NCBI GenBank assembly: GCA_016763595.1 | Contig: JAESTN010000110.1 | Span: 1-7,386 of the forward strand | DNA from: Flavobacteriaceae bacterium | GTDB taxonomy: Bacteria > Bacteroidota > Bacteroidia > Flavobacteriales > Flavobacteriaceae | Reading direction: 5' to 3' | DNA length: 7,386 nt | Shown here: positions 6,801-7,386 of the stretch, piece after piece | How the letters are laid out: each line of letters starts with the position of its first letter | How positions within the stretch are numbered: position 1 is the first letter of the stretch | The notes under the pieces: generated by a model | Seen by the model: only the letters and a program-made list of their open reading frames with translations | Database searches by the model: none | Told to the model about the DNA's origin: nothing | Program-made: the position numbers and the translations under genes

Positions 6801-7386
6801 ATGAAAAAGTTGTTTTTTTTATGTTGTTGTATTGGGGTATTTATAATTGGGAATTTTCAAAAGGAAAAGAAAGAATATGCGATAAGAACTGTTGCTTTTT
6901 ACAATTTAGAAAACTTATTTGACACAATAAATAATCCTAATAAAAATGATGAATCGAGCCCGATAATGCAATTGAAAACCAATAAATCTAAAGTGTATTG
7001 GGATAAAATTGACAAATTAGGAAGTGTTATTTCTCAAATTGGAGTTGACAAAGCAAGAATGGCACCAGTAATAATTGGAGTTTGCGAAATTGAAAATAGA
7101 GCCGTTTTAGAAGATTTGGTAAGGTCGAAATTCTTGAATAAGGTGAATTATGGAATTATTCATTATGAATCCCCCGATAAAAGAGGAATTGATGTTGCTT
7201 TATTATATCAAAAAAGATACTTTAAACCAATACATCACGAGTCTTTTACACCTACAATTTATAGAGATAATTTTAGAGTATATACTAGAGATCAGTTGTT
7301 AGTTTCTGGTTATTTAGATGACGAATTGATTCATTTGGTTATCAACCATTGGCCATCTAGAAGAGGTGGTGAAGCAAAAAGCAGGC
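6801..7386 (+). CDS. Exported endonuclease/exonuclease/phosphatase (EEP) family protein (partial, 3' end outside window)
   Basis: The frame is open from ATG 6801 to the window end, 195 complete codons. Family members of this kind are around 340 residues, so a little over half is present. Residues 1-20 are a basic-hydrophobic export signal (MKKLFFLCCC...GNFQ), with cleavage probably near Gln20. EEP motifs follow in order: FYNLENLFD at 33-41 (Asn35), GVCEIEN at 93-99 with the likely metal ligand Glu96, ESPDKRGIDVALLY at 123-136, and VINHWPSRRGGE at 180-191 with Asn182 and His183. The later metal-binding GDFND and SDH motifs would be beyond the window. The fold hydrolyses phosphodiester or phosphomonoester bonds with Mg2+, and relatives include DNases and sphingomyelinases. 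The signal places it in the periplasm or outside. It is divergent from the receptor-lipoprotein operon, which suggests a linked role in substrate use. That it acts on nucleic acid is likely but not proven. Confidence 0.88.
   Translation, partial: MKKLFFLCCCIGVFIIGNFQKEKKEYAIRTVAFYNLENLFDTINNPNKNDESSPIMQLKTNKSKVYWDKIDKLGSVISQIGVDKARMAPVIIGVCEIENRAVLEDLVRSKFLNKVNYGIIHYESPDKRGIDVALLYQKRYFKPIHHESFTPTIYRDNFRVYTRDQLLVSGYLDDELIHLVINHWPSRRGGEAKSR

Overview
The window looks like chromosomal DNA from a member of the Bacteroidota, most probably the Flavobacteriaceae. It is AT-rich (GC by eye about one third). It carries a type IX secretion sorting tail, a large TonB-dependent receptor with an N-terminal carboxypeptidase-regulatory-like domain, and a DUF5689/choice-of-anchor-J type lipoprotein. 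Several start regions lack a Shine-Dalgarno sequence and are preceded by matches to the Bacteroidota promoter box TAnnTTTG. No mobile element, CRISPR array, tRNA or rRNA was seen.

Layout, left to right. (1) Bases 1-105 (+) are the last 34 codons of a secreted protein with a type A T9SS C-terminal sorting domain, followed by a strong hairpin terminator. (2) Bases 155-1918 (-) are dxs, a complete and rather short 1-deoxy-D-xylulose-5-phosphate synthase, the first enzyme of the MEP isoprenoid pathway. (3) Bases 1982-2431 (+) are tadA, a tRNA adenosine-34 deaminase, divergent from dxs across 63 bases. (4) A palindrome closes the convergent tadA/lipoprotein junction. (5) Bases 2464-3897 (-) encode a surface-type lipoprotein and bases 3913-6696 (-) a TonB-dependent outer-membrane receptor. 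The receptor is upstream of the lipoprotein with a 15-base gap, so they form a two-gene operon. (6) Across a 104-base divergent promoter region, bases 6801-7386 (+) are the first 195 codons of an exported endonuclease/exonuclease/phosphatase (EEP) family protein, cut by the window end.

The left part is ordinary housekeeping (isoprenoid precursor synthesis, wobble inosine formation). The right part is the more interesting unit: a receptor, a lipoprotein whose N-terminal half reads like an OB-fold, and a divergently transcribed exported EEP enzyme. Taken together they suggest a cell-surface scavenging module in which the EEP enzyme cuts a phosphodiester substrate, possibly extracellular nucleic acid, and the lipoprotein and receptor bind and import the products. 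The substrate is inference, not shown by the sequence. The other genes look intact and show no sign of recent transfer.
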